The notes: generated by a model from the sequence alone, not told the origin. Positions 26,465 through 36,584 are shown, counted from the first letter of the stretch. The stretch: 64,000 nt of DNA from BNXB01 sp031556375 (GCA_031556375.1 JAVBTA010000004.1:62001-126000), one strand, 5' to 3'. Made by a program: numbers and translations.

Positions 26465-27583
26465 TTAATTGGTTGCGACAAGTAAGGCCTTTCCTGTTAA
26501 TTTCTGAATATCTTTCAACATCACCCGTTCGTCCTGTGCGCAAAATGTCAAGGCCGTTCCGGCATTTCCGGCTCTTCCCGTCCGTCCGATACGGTGCACA
26601 TAGGTTTCAGCGACATCCGGCAGGTCATAGTTTATAACCAACTCCAATTGATCGATATCAATTCCTCTGGCAGCGATATCCGTAGCAATAAGAGCCTGTA
26701 TCTCATGTGATTTAAAATCAGACAAAGCCCGCTGTCTTGCATTCTGCGACTTATTTCCATGAATCGCGGCACTGCCTATTCCTGCTTTACTAAGTATCCG
26801 AGCAATTTTATCCGCTCCGTGTTTTGTCCGGGAGAATATTAATGCCGGTTTTTTCTTATCTTTCTTCAGTAAGTCAATAAGTAGATCTTTCTTCTCTTGT
26901 TTTTCCACAAAGTAGATGTATTGTTCTATCGTATCCACTACTGATGACGCTGGAGTTACTTCTATCCTTACCGGATTAACCAAAATTGAGCGTGAAAGAG
27001 TAGCTATAGATGACGGCATAGTCGCAGAAAAGAAAAGGGTCTGTTTTTTCTTTGGCAATTTGGGTAATAAGAGTTTAATATCGTGAATGAAACCCATATC
27101 CAACATCCGGTCGGCTTCATCCAGCACAAAATGGCTAATCGCACTTAAATTGATGATCTTTTGCGCCATCAGATCCAACAACCTCCCCGGAGTAGCAACT
27201 AATATGTCTACACCTGCTCTCAACTGATTCACCTGCGCGCTTTGCTTTACTCCGCCAAAAATCACACAATGGCGTATGCCTGTATACCGGGTATAATCAC
27301 TCAGGCATTCATCGATCTGAATTGCCAATTCACGGGTTGGAGTTAATATCAATGCTTTGATCCCTCTCTCTTTGGTTTTCATTTTTTCCAAATACAAATG
27401 CTGTATGATAGGAATTGTAAATGCTGCCGTTTTTCCGGTTCCGGTTTGGGCTAATCCTAAAATATCACGCGTCCCAAGCGCCGGAAGAATGGCTTGTTCT
27501 TGTATAGGAGTCGGAGTTGTATATCCTTTTTCGTTTAGAGCCTTCAATATCGGCTCGATAATATTTAATTCTTTGAATGTCAT
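26465..27583 (-). CDS. rhlE: DEAD-box RNA helicase, RhlE type
   Basis: This 372-residue protein has the full set of DEAD-box motifs: Q motif (PTPIQEQAI), Walker A (AQTGTGKT), DEAD (VLDEADRMLD), SAT (FFSATMP) and the C-terminal HRIGRTGRAG. It stops shortly after motif VI, without the long basic C-terminal tail of larger RhlE proteins. It unwinds RNA duplexes in ribosome assembly or mRNA turnover. The cold-shock gene follows directly, and the acyltransferase gene lies upstream at a 58-base distance. Confidence 0.92.
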   Translation of the reverse strand: MTFKELNIIEPILKALNEKGYTTPTPIQEQAILPALGTRDILGLAQTGTGKTAAFTIPIIQHLYLEKMKTKERGIKALILTPTRELAIQIDECLSDYTRYTGIRHCVIFGGVKQSAQVNQLRAGVDILVATPGRLLDLMAQKIINLSAISHFVLDEADRMLDMGFIHDIKLLLPKLPKKKQTLFFSATMPSSIATLSRSILVNPVRIEVTPASSVVDTIEQYIYFVEKQEKKDLLIDLLKKDKKKPALIFSRTKHGADKIARILSKAGIGSAAIHGNKSQNARQRALSDFKSHEIQALIATDIAARGIDIDQLELVINYDLPDVAETYVHRIGRTGRAGNAGTALTFCAQDERVMLKDIQKLTGKALLVATN

Positions 27584-27641
27584 GTTGTTATTTACACACT
27601 GTCAAAAATTTTGCATAACAATGTGATTTATTAATGTAATA

Positions 27642-28376
27642 TTATTCTATAATATCCTCGACTACAGCTCTTTCTGTTTTTTCAAAAAGCTCCGGGAAAG
27701 GCATATCTTTTACGGGAATAGGGTCATGAATTATAAATTCTAATTTATTTCCTATCCCTAAAGGAAAAGAACCCCACTTCGTCATTTTCCACGAGTTATT
27801 GATCGTAACGGGAACCATATAAGCGGATGGTGCATATTTGGAGAGTATTTTCAATCCGTTTTCAGCGAAAGGACGCGGTTTGCCGGTCTTACTTCTTGTT
27901 CCTTCAGGAAATATAACTGTCGATCGTTTATTGGTCTCTATGTATTGAGCCATTTCCTTTATGGCAGATAACGACTGTTTCGGATCTTTTCTATCAATGA
28001 GAACAGAACCGCCATGATTCAAATTATATGAAATACTTGGAATCCCTTTCCCCAATTCTATTTTACTGATAAACTTCGGATGTACTTTTCGCATGAACCA
28101 ACCAACAGTCGTAATGTCGTACAAACTCTGATGATTTGCTGCGATAATTAAAGGAACGCCTTCAGGTAGTTTATCCAGGTTTTTTATTTTATATCTTGTC
28201 CCCAGAACATATGTATTGGCAACCAGGAAGAAACACATGACATCTACACTCTTTTTATGAGCATCATAACCAAACAGGTTGAAACTCAACCATTGAATAA
28301 GATGAAAGATAACCAGAGTGCTTCCAAACAACAGATAGTAAACTACAGAAAGGGGATATGCTATTATTTTTTGCAT
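27642..28376 (-). CDS. 1-acyl-sn-glycerol-3-phosphate acyltransferase (PlsC-like)
   Basis: This 244-residue membrane-associated enzyme has two hydrophobic N-terminal segments, the catalytic HX4D motif NHQSLYD (His82, Asp87) and the glycerol-phosphate-binding block FPEGTRSKTGK. It transfers an acyl chain to lysophosphatidic acid in phospholipid synthesis. It is 17 bases downstream of the nitronate monooxygenase gene and probably in one message with it. Confidence 0.9.
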   Translation of the reverse strand: MQKIIAYPLSVVYYLLFGSTLVIFHLIQWLSFNLFGYDAHKKSVDVMCFFLVANTYVLGTRYKIKNLDKLPEGVPLIIAANHQSLYDITTVGWFMRKVHPKFISKIELGKGIPSISYNLNHGGSVLIDRKDPKQSLSAIKEMAQYIETNKRSTVIFPEGTRSKTGKPRPFAENGLKILSKYAPSAYMVPVTINNSWKMTKWGSFPLGIGNKLEFIIHDPIPVKDMPFPELFEKTERAVVEDIIE

Positions 28377-28393
28377 TACAAATTCATTCAGGA

Positions 28394-29464
28394 TCAGCCT
28401 TCGAGTTTTGCGTTAAGAAACTCGGCCTTTAACCTGGCTATGACTTCTTTTACACTCGATATTTTTTCGGATAGATGGACATTAATCCCAGAGAAAGCAT
28501 AACCTTTTTTCATATTACCTCTTGCTGCCTGATAGAGACATTGAACAATACAATAAGGACTTTTTGTGTAATCACAGGTTTTTATACAATGAAACGGACA
28601 GGTTTTCGGTTTCTCCAAGCCTTTTTCCACATTCCGGATAAATTCGCCATCGATAGCTCTTCCGGGCATACCGACAGGACTTTGTATAATCTTTATATCT
28701 TCCCGCTTAGCATTCACAAATACATTTTTAAATGTATCGGATGCGTCACATTCCGTAGTGGTAACAAACATTGTTCCCATTTGTACGCCTGAAGCTCCCA
28801 TTTCAAGGAACCGGCGGATGTCTTTCCCTGACGAAATACCTCCTGCCGCAATCACCGGTATATCCTTTTCGGCTTTGTATGAACTGGTTATATTCACCAC
28901 TTCAGGTATCAACTGCTCCAAAGAATAATGTTCATCTTCAAGTTGGTCTACTTTAAATCCCAAATGCCCTCCTGCTTTAGGACCTTCAACAACAATGGCA
29001 TCAGGCAAATAACCATAGTTATTTTTCCATTTGTCACATATGATTTTGGCTGCCCTTGAGGAAGATACGATAGGAACCAGTTTGGTTTTACTATCATTAG
29101 TAAGAAAAGATGGCAAGTCGAATGGTAATCCTGCTCCGGCAAATATAACATCCACTTTTTCTGATATCGCTGTTTTTGCCATATCAGCATAATTGCTCAA
29201 CGCAACCATAATGTTCACTCCAATTATACCTTTACTTTTCTCTTTTGCTTTTTTGATTTCTTCTTTCAATCCGGAAATACACTTAGCCAAGTAATCTCCC
29301 GGAGATTGATTGTAGATCAGGCCTAATCCGGCACATGAAATAACTCCTACACCTCCTTCATTAGCTACTGCTGAAGCTAATCCTGACAAGGATACTCCTA
29401 CACCCATACCCCCTTGAATAACCGGAAGTTTTACTTCCAGATTGCCCATAAAAAATGATTTCAT
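28394..29464 (-). CDS. Nitronate monooxygenase family flavoprotein
   Basis: This 356-residue FMN-dependent TIM-barrel protein of the 2-nitropropane dioxygenase family shows an N-terminal PVIQGGMGVGVS, AGGISSGKDIRRFLEMGASG for phosphate binding, and GTMFVTTTECDAS. The C-terminal tail carries several cysteines (CPFHCIKTCDYTKSPYCIVQ), seen in the Clostridium/Bacteroides branch, which may bind a metal or cluster. The natural substrate is uncertain; related proteins include enoyl-ACP reductases of the FabK kind. Hence FabK-like activity is an alternative, particularly next to a phospholipid acyltransferase. Confidence 0.85.
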   Translation of the reverse strand: MKSFFMGNLEVKLPVIQGGMGVGVSLSGLASAVANEGGVGVISCAGLGLIYNQSPGDYLAKCISGLKEEIKKAKEKSKGIIGVNIMVALSNYADMAKTAISEKVDVIFAGAGLPFDLPSFLTNDSKTKLVPIVSSSRAAKIICDKWKNNYGYLPDAIVVEGPKAGGHLGFKVDQLEDEHYSLEQLIPEVVNITSSYKAEKDIPVIAAGGISSGKDIRRFLEMGASGVQMGTMFVTTTECDASDTFKNVFVNAKREDIKIIQSPVGMPGRAIDGEFIRNVEKGLEKPKTCPFHCIKTCDYTKSPYCIVQCLYQAARGNMKKGYAFSGINVHLSEKISSVKEVIARLKAEFLNAKLEG

Positions 29465-29563
29465 CTAATTTTAAATGTGTCACGACATTGTGTTACACAC
29501 CCTCGCGACTGTTAATACTAACAAAAGAAGCTGATTTTGAGGTCGATTATGAAGATGAAAAGG

Positions 29564-29579
29564 CCGTCTGATGAGACGG
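29564..29579 (-). promoter_or_regulatory. Stem-loop in the leader of the nitronate monooxygenase gene
   Basis: A perfect 6-bp stem (CCGTCT with AGACGG) and 4-base loop on the minus strand is followed by CCTTTTC, a weak T-run. It lies about 100 bases before the ATG and downstream of the promoter element at 29603-29610. It may act as an attenuator, or may be a remnant of a weak terminator. Confidence 0.4.
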
Positions 29580-29602
29580 ATCAAAGCATTACTATAAAGA
29601 TC

Positions 29603-29610
29603 CAAATATA
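29603..29610 (-). promoter_or_regulatory. -7 promoter element (TATATTTG) for the monooxygenase-acyltransferase pair
   Basis: An exact TAnnTTTG match on the minus strand gives a leader of about 135 bases. A second match (TATCTTTG) lies at 29629-29636, so two start sites are possible. Confidence 0.45.
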
Positions 29611-29640
29611 AACTCTGTTGTTTGGGATGCAAAGATACGA

Positions 29641-29677
29641 AAAAAAATAGAGGTTGACAATACCAACCTCTATTTTT
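29641..29677 (-). terminator. Intrinsic terminator after the GH105 gene
   Basis: Arms AAAATAGAGGTTG and CAACCTCTATTTT flank the loop ACAATAC, with T-runs on both strands. On the minus strand it follows the GH105 stop codon by about 30 bases and closes PUL 2. Confidence 0.85.
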
Positions 29678-29705
29678 ATGTATCTAAGAAAAAAACTGCA
29701 TCCTA

Positions 29706-30809
29706 TTATTTTTCCAGAAGAGCGACAGTACACCAAAGATAAGGTGCTTGCCCATGATAATCCCCGATATTACGCGGACGGTCATAATAATACTGTTTAT
29801 CGTTCTTTTTATTCGTTCCGACGCAAACTTCCTTTACAGCACCTTTATCATCGATATAAGAAACTAAAGACATCCAGGCCTTTCTAGCTGCAGGAGCATA
29901 TTCTTTTGCATCTAACCATCCGTTTTTAACTCCCATAATAAAAGCGAATGTAAACATCGCGGATCCGGACGTTTCAGCCCAATAATCCGGTTCATCAATC
30001 AATTGATTCCACAAACCATTTGGTCTTTGATAACTTAACAAACTTTTCATCATCGTTTGGTAACCTTCCATGATACGAGGACGATCTTTATTATCTTTTG
30101 GTAAACTTTTAAGCAGCTCTGCCATACCTGCGGCCATCCACCCATTTCCTCGCGCCCAATAATATGGGACATCCGGTGCATGATAGAAAAGGCCATTCGG
30201 TCGTTGTAATGAATCCAGGTACATCACCATTTCCCGAGCTGCGCGATCAATGTATTTCCGGTCTTTAGTTACCTTATAGGCCTGGGTTTGTACAATGGTG
30301 ATCATATACATATCGTCAATCCAGAGGCGGGTTTGCCAGGTATATCCTTTATCTGCCCATTCCTTTTCTTTCGGTTTTGCATCAGCAGGAACTTGCCATT
30401 GAGTATCTGCGTAAGGCACACCCAAATCTTTGTAACGCTTATTCTTGGTAACCTGATAAAATTCCAAAGGAAGGCTTCCGAACATATTCAGGTCAACATG
30501 GTTCATGATAGGTAACAGTTCTTTTTCTGTATCAATTAAACGATCAAATTTATTTTGTAACTGTTTAAGCAGTTCCTTGTCTTTAGTTATCTTCGCGAAT
30601 TTAAGTGAACCATTCCAATAAAATGTTTCCGGATAACTAATCCATTTGCCGGCATGAAGTGCATGTTTAGCATCTATAAAACGATATGCCAATCGTTTAC
30701 CAACTTCTTCAGGAGTATATCCCTGGGGAAAGTTTTTCAATGCATCAGTTTGAGCAAATAATAACTGAAACGGAAGAAGTAACAATAACGCAAATATTTT
30801 TTTATACAT
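29706..30809 (-). CDS. Glycoside hydrolase family 105/88, unsaturated glucuronyl or galacturonyl hydrolase
   Basis: This 367-residue protein has a signal peptide ending LLFAQ and an (alpha/alpha)6 barrel. The marker block ARGNGWMAAGMAELLKSLP (about residues 214-232) and SGSAMFTFAFIMGVKNGW are typical of GH105. These enzymes remove the 4,5-unsaturated uronic acid left at the non-reducing end by a polysaccharide lyase, from rhamnogalacturonan or related polymers. It is the only enzyme of PUL 2 seen here. It follows susD after a hairpin and has its own promoter element, so it may be expressed separately. Confidence 0.88.
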   Translation of the reverse strand: MYKKIFALLLLLPFQLLFAQTDALKNFPQGYTPEEVGKRLAYRFIDAKHALHAGKWISYPETFYWNGSLKFAKITKDKELLKQLQNKFDRLIDTEKELLPIMNHVDLNMFGSLPLEFYQVTKNKRYKDLGVPYADTQWQVPADAKPKEKEWADKGYTWQTRLWIDDMYMITIVQTQAYKVTKDRKYIDRAAREMVMYLDSLQRPNGLFYHAPDVPYYWARGNGWMAAGMAELLKSLPKDNKDRPRIMEGYQTMMKSLLSYQRPNGLWNQLIDEPDYWAETSGSAMFTFAFIMGVKNGWLDAKEYAPAARKAWMSLVSYIDDKGAVKEVCVGTNKKNDKQYYYDRPRNIGDYHGQAPYLWCTVALLEK

Positions 30810-30830
30810 AATAAGTCATTTTTTATCAAA

Positions 30831-30838
30831 CAAAGTTA
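30831..30838 (-). promoter_or_regulatory. -7 promoter element (TAACTTTG) for GH105
   Basis: The minus strand shows an exact TAnnTTTG match 21 bases before the GH105 ATG. It suggests transcription independent of susCD. Confidence 0.5.
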
Positions 30839-30854
30839 AATAATTTTGAATAAA

Positions 30855-30904
30855 TTAACACCATCAACCGGCTGAATTTAGAATTAGCCGGCCAATAGTG
30901 TTAA
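30855..30904 (-). terminator. Large stem-loop between susD and GH105 (PUL 2)
   Basis: An outer 7-bp stem (TTAACAC with GTGTTAA) surrounds an inner perfect stem (CCGGCT with AGCCGG). It follows the susD stop by about 20 bases. The T-run after it is poor (TTAATTTATTC), so it may be an mRNA-stabilising structure that keeps susCD message abundant rather than a strict terminator. Confidence 0.55.
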
Positions 30905-30923
30905 AGAATAGATAACCTAATAT

Positions 30924-32936
30924 TTAGTTCGTTTTGCTTTCATCTGCTACAGCATCTTCCCAATTATCCCATTTAGGAGTATTAGGATCATAGCCGTCGT
31001 AACCATAATTCTGACTCAATTTTCCCATATTGTTAGCTGTAATCGCAGCATTAGGGATAGGCCAGTAGTGATTTCGTTTGTTCATGGTATAGTTAGGACT
31101 GGCATTACCAGTAGCATTGATTTGTATAACGCCTTTATTATACAAACTGTAATGATTAATACGTTGATACCAATAGCTTCCGCCATTTGCATCCGTACCT
31201 TCTTGTTTGTCGAAAGTTCCGAGATTGTAAGTATTACCCCATTCATCAGGTCTACCACTACGGGCAAGACACAATGATACACGTTTCAATTCCACGTTAC
31301 GCCATTCTTCCCAATACAACTCACGGGCACGTTCGTTCATAATATCACCGATAGTAACCGTTCCGGTATATAATTCCGTACATTTCGCACGGGTTCTGAT
31401 CACATTCAAATCATCTTTAATAGTCGGGTCATTAGGATTAATGTAGAATTTAGCCTCTGCACGAAGGAGGTATGTTTCTGCCAAACGGTACAGATACCAG
31501 TCGGCATTTCCTCCGTTGGTAGCACCACGATTACCGTCAGAACCACTTATATTTGCTTCGTTCACAGGATCGTCCAGATAAAATTTGTAGTGAGGTACAT
31601 CATACCAACGACGGATTGTATCGCTACACAACAGCTTCCCTTTGTCATCAAAAAGGGTGACAGGTTTTCCAAACTCGGATGAAGCCTTATTATTTACCCG
31701 ATAATCTTCCATACGTACCCAGTTACCTACCTCTGAACTATGACGTAAATCGGTTGCATCCATTTTGCCATTTACAGCCCACAAAGTATGAGTAGAAAAA
31801 TAAGTAGGACGCCAGGTAGCGATACCGCGACCAAATGCCCTCATATAGTCATACTTCGCATTATAATCAGCACTATTCCGTCTGATATTCATCAACGCTT
31901 GTTTGCCGTCTTTTGTTTGAATTCTGCTATCAAATAAGAAAGGATATAAGATACGCATAGTAAGCATTTTTACAAATGATTCCTGATCTGATCCCCGGTT
32001 AGGCATACCCATGATCAACTCTGTATTTGAAGCGAGTAATTTGTTTTCAGCACGGTGCATGTCCCAGATTATATTACGGGTAATCGGCCATGTTTGCGGT
32101 TCTCCACCATCGTTGAACGTTCCGAATTGATTTCCGGTAAGAAGTTTATATCCGGAATTATTAATCAATATGTCTGTTTGTTCTTTGGCCTTTTCATACT
32201 CTCCTAATGCTAAGTAACATTTGGCTAGCAACATACGGCAAGCACCCTTATTTACCATACCTACCAAGCTCATATTTTTTTGATCAGGTACCCATTCTAC
32301 AGCAAATTCCAGATCCTGCTTAAGCATCTTCAGAATAGCCTCACGCTCTGTACTCTTGTAATTTTGCTTGGGAACCTCCAGAATTTTGGTAACCAATGGC
32401 ACATCTCCATACTGGAACACTAAAGCCATGTACCGGTAAGCACGATGAAAATAAGCCCTCCCTTTGTACTCATTTTTAGTTTTTTCTTCCATACCAGGCA
32501 CTTGATCCACAAACGAAAGAACCGTATTGGCATACATAATACCGTAGTAGGTTTGTTTCCAGAAATACCATATACTGTTCGATCTGTCAAGATTTTGTTC
32601 CGAACTATTGTCTGTAGTAGGAGTAAGCATACCCGAAACATCGCAAAGCATCTGGGTTTTGTCTGTATTGGCAGCTACCATCATTTCTGAGAAAAGATAT
32701 TCCGTTCCCATAGTAAGCATCTCGTTGTGGTCTGTCATCCAATACAATTTGAGGGTGCGGTCGCAAATAGCCATCGCTGCTTGCAAACCAGATTCAGTAC
32801 TAAATGTAGTAGTCGGTTCGTAAAACGACAGAGGGTCGGGTTTCAAGAAATCTTCCGAACAGCTACTAAGTAAGATTGTACCACCCATTAATAGAGTAAG
32901 ACAATTACGATTTATTTTATGAGTTATCTGTTTCAT
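30924..32936 (-). CDS. SusD/RagB family glycan-binding lipoprotein (PUL 2)
   Basis: This 670-residue protein has a lipobox at LLSSC (Cys26), FLKPDPLSFYEPTTTF at the mature N-terminus and the SusD C-terminal signature WYLYRLAETYLLRAEAKFYI, then RARELYWEEWRNVELKRVSL. It is larger than most SusD proteins. It pairs with the SusC encoded 21 bases upstream to capture glycan at the cell surface. Confidence 0.95.
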   Translation of the reverse strand: MKQITHKINRNCLTLLMGGTILLSSCSEDFLKPDPLSFYEPTTTFSTESGLQAAMAICDRTLKLYWMTDHNEMLTMGTEYLFSEMMVAANTDKTQMLCDVSGMLTPTTDNSSEQNLDRSNSIWYFWKQTYYGIMYANTVLSFVDQVPGMEEKTKNEYKGRAYFHRAYRYMALVFQYGDVPLVTKILEVPKQNYKSTEREAILKMLKQDLEFAVEWVPDQKNMSLVGMVNKGACRMLLAKCYLALGEYEKAKEQTDILINNSGYKLLTGNQFGTFNDGGEPQTWPITRNIIWDMHRAENKLLASNTELIMGMPNRGSDQESFVKMLTMRILYPFLFDSRIQTKDGKQALMNIRRNSADYNAKYDYMRAFGRGIATWRPTYFSTHTLWAVNGKMDATDLRHSSEVGNWVRMEDYRVNNKASSEFGKPVTLFDDKGKLLCSDTIRRWYDVPHYKFYLDDPVNEANISGSDGNRGATNGGNADWYLYRLAETYLLRAEAKFYINPNDPTIKDDLNVIRTRAKCTELYTGTVTIGDIMNERARELYWEEWRNVELKRVSLCLARSGRPDEWGNTYNLGTFDKQEGTDANGGSYWYQRINHYSLYNKGVIQINATGNASPNYTMNKRNHYWPIPNAAITANNMGKLSQNYGYDGYDPNTPKWDNWEDAVADESKTN

Positions 32937-32957
32937 TTTTTATATCTTTTTAAGAGG

Positions 32958-35900
32958 TTAAAAAGTCAAATTTAATCCAAGTGTCCAAACACGGGTAGAA
33001 TATCTACCATCTCCTGCACCTTCCGGATCTCCATATTCCCAATCTTTTGCCCATGTAGCAACATTACGAACGGTGCCATATACTTTAACGCGTTCTATGT
33101 TCCATTTTTTAGTCAAGCGTTGTGGGATTGAATAGCCCAATGAAATATTATCCAAACGGATAAAGGAACGATCGTATAACATACCTGGACTTTCAGCGCC
33201 AACAGGCCCTTTAGCTTCAATCCGCGCATATTTGTTAGTAGGATTATCAAGGTTCCAGTATTCCTTTGCGGCTAGATTTTGCAACGCGTAAGACGTACGT
33301 CCCCCATCATCATCAAAGTTCATATACATAGTCTCTGTACTCTTGTGACCCATATAAGAATAGATATTAAACGAAAATGAGAAGTCTTTCCACAATTCAA
33401 ATTCGTTCCGCATAGACCACTGGTAAGGAGCTGCCTTTTGTCCCAGGAATTCTTTATCATTATTATTATAGACCGGAGACGTTGAACCATCAGGATTTAC
33501 CTTATCATCTGCAGTATAATTATTTGCCACTTTGGGATCTCCCGGTCTTTGACCGTATTTTGCAGCTTCCGCCACCTCATCTTTTTGCCAGATTCCCGTA
33601 ACACGATAAGCCCAGATCGTACTAATAGGCTGTCCGATGAACCAACCGTTTGTTATATCATCCATTTCTCTGGTACCAATCACGTTACCATTAACATCCT
33701 TAACATCTTCGTACTGATAATATAGATGTTTGATTTCATTCTTATTATACGAAAGGCCGAATGTGGTAGACCATTTAAAATTCGGATTATTGATATTAAG
33801 AGTATTTAATGAAATCTCAATCCCCCGGTTATCGACCTGTCCCAAATTGGTTGTAATATTATCGAATCCGGTGAAATTCGGTAAACGTTGCTTCATAATC
33901 ATATCATTGGTACTCATACTGTAGTATTCAATACTTCCCGAAATACGGTCTCTCAGAAAACCGAAATCAAGTCCGAAGTTCAACGATTTGGTTTTTTCCC
34001 ATTGCAAGTTCGGGTTTGCCATACGATCGGCCATCAAATAACGTAATTGTACCAATTCTCCTGCTGAGTTGATGTAACCCTGCATCTTACCGGCACCTTC
34101 ATACAAGTTCGAAAGCGCTACATAAGGATTATCCAATGAACGGTTTCCATTTTCGCCATAAGACGCACGCAATTTACCATGACTCATTATATCACTCCAC
34201 TTAAAGAATTCTTCGTTAACAAAGGTCCATGCCACTGCGGCAGATGGGAACGTAGCATACGGATTAGACTGACCGAATGCGGAATATCCATCCCTACGAA
34301 TTGAAGTGGTAAGCATATAGCGGTTATCATATGAGTAGAATAAACGAGCTAAAAGGGCGTCTGCTGTTTGGTGAGAGTCTGATGATTCGTAAGTGCTACT
34401 CTCTTTGGATCCATTTTTGGTATTGTGGAATCCTAAGGCATCTGAAGGCAAAATATTGCGAGCCTGAATTTTGTCCATCCAGGACTGACGTTCTTCCGCT
34501 TCCTGTACAAGAGTCAGGATCGTATGATGCTTTTTATTGAAGGTATAATCCCAAGTGATCGTATTATTGAGCGACCAATCGAAACGTTTGGTCTGCTCGC
34601 GGTTCACTCCGCGTGTTTTAGGATCCGACCCCGGCAGTTCAGCCGACATAAAGTAACGGTCATAGAAGAATTGATAACGCGGAGAAGCATTGAATGAGTA
34701 AGTAATACCATAAGGCAATGTTACTTTGGCGTTCAAAATAGTGTTAAAAGTAGTATAACCCTTTTCTAACTCTAAGTACTGTCTCTGGAAATCATAGTTG
34801 TATCCCCGTTGACTGTATTCTTTACTCAAAGGATATTGTACCGGATTGCCATCAGCATCGGCATAATCGGCATAAGGGCTGTTTCGCATTTGATAGTCGT
34901 AATCGATACCAAGTTCACCATCCGAACGATCCTGGAAGTTGATGTTAGCTCCAACCTGTAACCATTTAGTTATATTGGCATCCACTTTCATATTAGCACG
35001 TACAGCTTCGTATGTATCACTTTTCAGCGTACCTTCATTCTTCAGGTATCCCAATGAAAAATAGTAGTTTGCATTTTCACCGGCGCCACCTATACTTGCA
35101 TTATAATCCTGATTAAAACCAGTACGGAATGTTTTATCGGCCCAATCAACAACTTTTCCATTCAGGTAATTTTCGAGAGCGTTTCCCTGGAAACCCATCC
35201 GTTTGGCCCAAATGCTAAGATCAGATTCTCCTGGTTCGTTAGTGGTATATGCCCGCCAAACGTCAAGAGCAAGATCTGACGATAATTGGTCTGGACGCAT
35301 ATAATATCCGGTTGGGACTGTTAGTTTGCCTGTTTTTGCATCTCTCGTTTGATATGCCTCATAAGCGCCTGTTTCAGGATTCACTCCATAAGTGTTTTTC
35401 GTATACCAGTCCTCTCGGTGATTTAAGTAAGCATCCGGAGTGAAACGATCCCGGTATTGAGACAATTGTGTCAAACCAAAATTGGTGGTAACGTTAATAA
35501 TCGGCTTTCCTTTATTACCTTTTTTAGTTGTAATAATAATTACCCCACTGGCAGCCTTTGCCCCGTACACAGCTGCAGCTGAAGCATCTTTAAGAATGTC
35601 AATCTGCGCAATGTCATCCGGATTGATTTCCGAAAGTTCTCCGTAAAAATTCATTCCGTCAAGGATAAGCAATGGGTTGTTGTGTCCTCCATCGGTATAT
35701 ACCGAACGTTGTCCACGCAATTCCATATCACCACCTCCTTTAGCTGAAGGGTTGTAACCAACATTCAAACCCGGAGTTCCCCGCAAAATATCCTGAACAG
35801 TTTTAGGATTTTCACTTGCGATATTATCGGGACGAATTTGAGTAACAGAACCGGTAAGGTCTTTTTTCTTCATCACACCATAACCTACTACCACTACCTC

Positions 35901-36524
35901 ATCCAGCATTCTGGAATCTTCCACGAGTTTAATTGCAAATTCCGTTTTATTTCCTGTTTCAACGATTTGAGTAACATATCCAATATAGCTAACCTGTATT
36001 TTTGCATTATTACTCACTTCCAGAGAGAAATTACCATCAATATCCGTGATAGTTTTCACTGTAGATCCGACTTCTCCAACCGAAGCTCCGATAGCCGCTT
36101 CATTATCTGCATCCAATATATTTCCGGTTATTTTCCGTTTACCGCCTGTTTTTGCCTCAGTTGCTGCCGGTTTATATACAGAGATGCGCTTGCCATTCAC
36201 TTCATATTTGATGTCCTTTCCGGCAAACAACATACTTAATATCTCTTCAATGGTCTTGTTTTCGGCATTGATAGATACTGTTTCATTAATATTCACATCA
36301 TTGTTGCGCACAAGGAATGAATATCCTGTTTTCGATTCGATCTCTTTAAAGACCTCTCCTAGCGAAGCATCTTTTCGTTGCACGGAAATCTTTGCATCTT
36401 GTGCTAGTGCCGGAACTACGAGAAATAACGAAAAGAATAAGGTTAGGAAGAACGAGCGGGCAATAATACCAACTCCTGAATGATGTTTTTTAAGAATCAT
36501 TCCATTAAACTGATTGTTTTTCAT
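32958..36524 (-). CDS. SusC/RagA TonB-dependent receptor with STN signalling domain (PUL 2)
   Basis: This 1188-residue protein has a signal region, an STN domain (ISVQRKDASLGEVFKEIESK) and a carboxypeptidase-like domain (ITGNILDADNEAAIGASVGE). A plug (LDEVVVVGYGVMKKKDLTGS) and a full barrel ending WTLGLNLTF follow. It is intact and carries the signalling domain expected for regulation by the FecR/ECF pair encoded just upstream in the same direction. Confidence 0.95.
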   Translation of the reverse strand: MKNNQFNGMILKKHHSGVGIIARSFFLTLFFSLFLVVPALAQDAKISVQRKDASLGEVFKEIESKTGYSFLVRNNDVNINETVSINAENKTIEEILSMLFAGKDIKYEVNGKRISVYKPAATEAKTGGKRKITGNILDADNEAAIGASVGEVGSTVKTITDIDGNFSLEVSNNAKIQVSYIGYVTQIVETGNKTEFAIKLVEDSRMLDEVVVVGYGVMKKKDLTGSVTQIRPDNIASENPKTVQDILRGTPGLNVGYNPSAKGGGDMELRGQRSVYTDGGHNNPLLILDGMNFYGELSEINPDDIAQIDILKDASAAAVYGAKAASGVIIITTKKGNKGKPIINVTTNFGLTQLSQYRDRFTPDAYLNHREDWYTKNTYGVNPETGAYEAYQTRDAKTGKLTVPTGYYMRPDQLSSDLALDVWRAYTTNEPGESDLSIWAKRMGFQGNALENYLNGKVVDWADKTFRTGFNQDYNASIGGAGENANYYFSLGYLKNEGTLKSDTYEAVRANMKVDANITKWLQVGANINFQDRSDGELGIDYDYQMRNSPYADYADADGNPVQYPLSKEYSQRGYNYDFQRQYLELEKGYTTFNTILNAKVTLPYGITYSFNASPRYQFFYDRYFMSAELPGSDPKTRGVNREQTKRFDWSLNNTITWDYTFNKKHHTILTLVQEAEERQSWMDKIQARNILPSDALGFHNTKNGSKESSTYESSDSHQTADALLARLFYSYDNRYMLTTSIRRDGYSAFGQSNPYATFPSAAVAWTFVNEEFFKWSDIMSHGKLRASYGENGNRSLDNPYVALSNLYEGAGKMQGYINSAGELVQLRYLMADRMANPNLQWEKTKSLNFGLDFGFLRDRISGSIEYYSMSTNDMIMKQRLPNFTGFDNITTNLGQVDNRGIEISLNTLNINNPNFKWSTTFGLSYNKNEIKHLYYQYEDVKDVNGNVIGTREMDDITNGWFIGQPISTIWAYRVTGIWQKDEVAEAAKYGQRPGDPKVANNYTADDKVNPDGSTSPVYNNNDKEFLGQKAAPYQWSMRNEFELWKDFSFSFNIYSYMGHKSTETMYMNFDDDGGRTSYALQNLAAKEYWNLDNPTNKYARIEAKGPVGAESPGMLYDRSFIRLDNISLGYSIPQRLTKKWNIERVKVYGTVRNVATWAKDWEYGDPEGAGDGRYSTRVWTLGLNLTF

Positions 36525-36584
36525 ACATTTAATATTAAGATTAAAAGATAAAAAGATTGATTAATAAATAATTTAAATCTAAAT

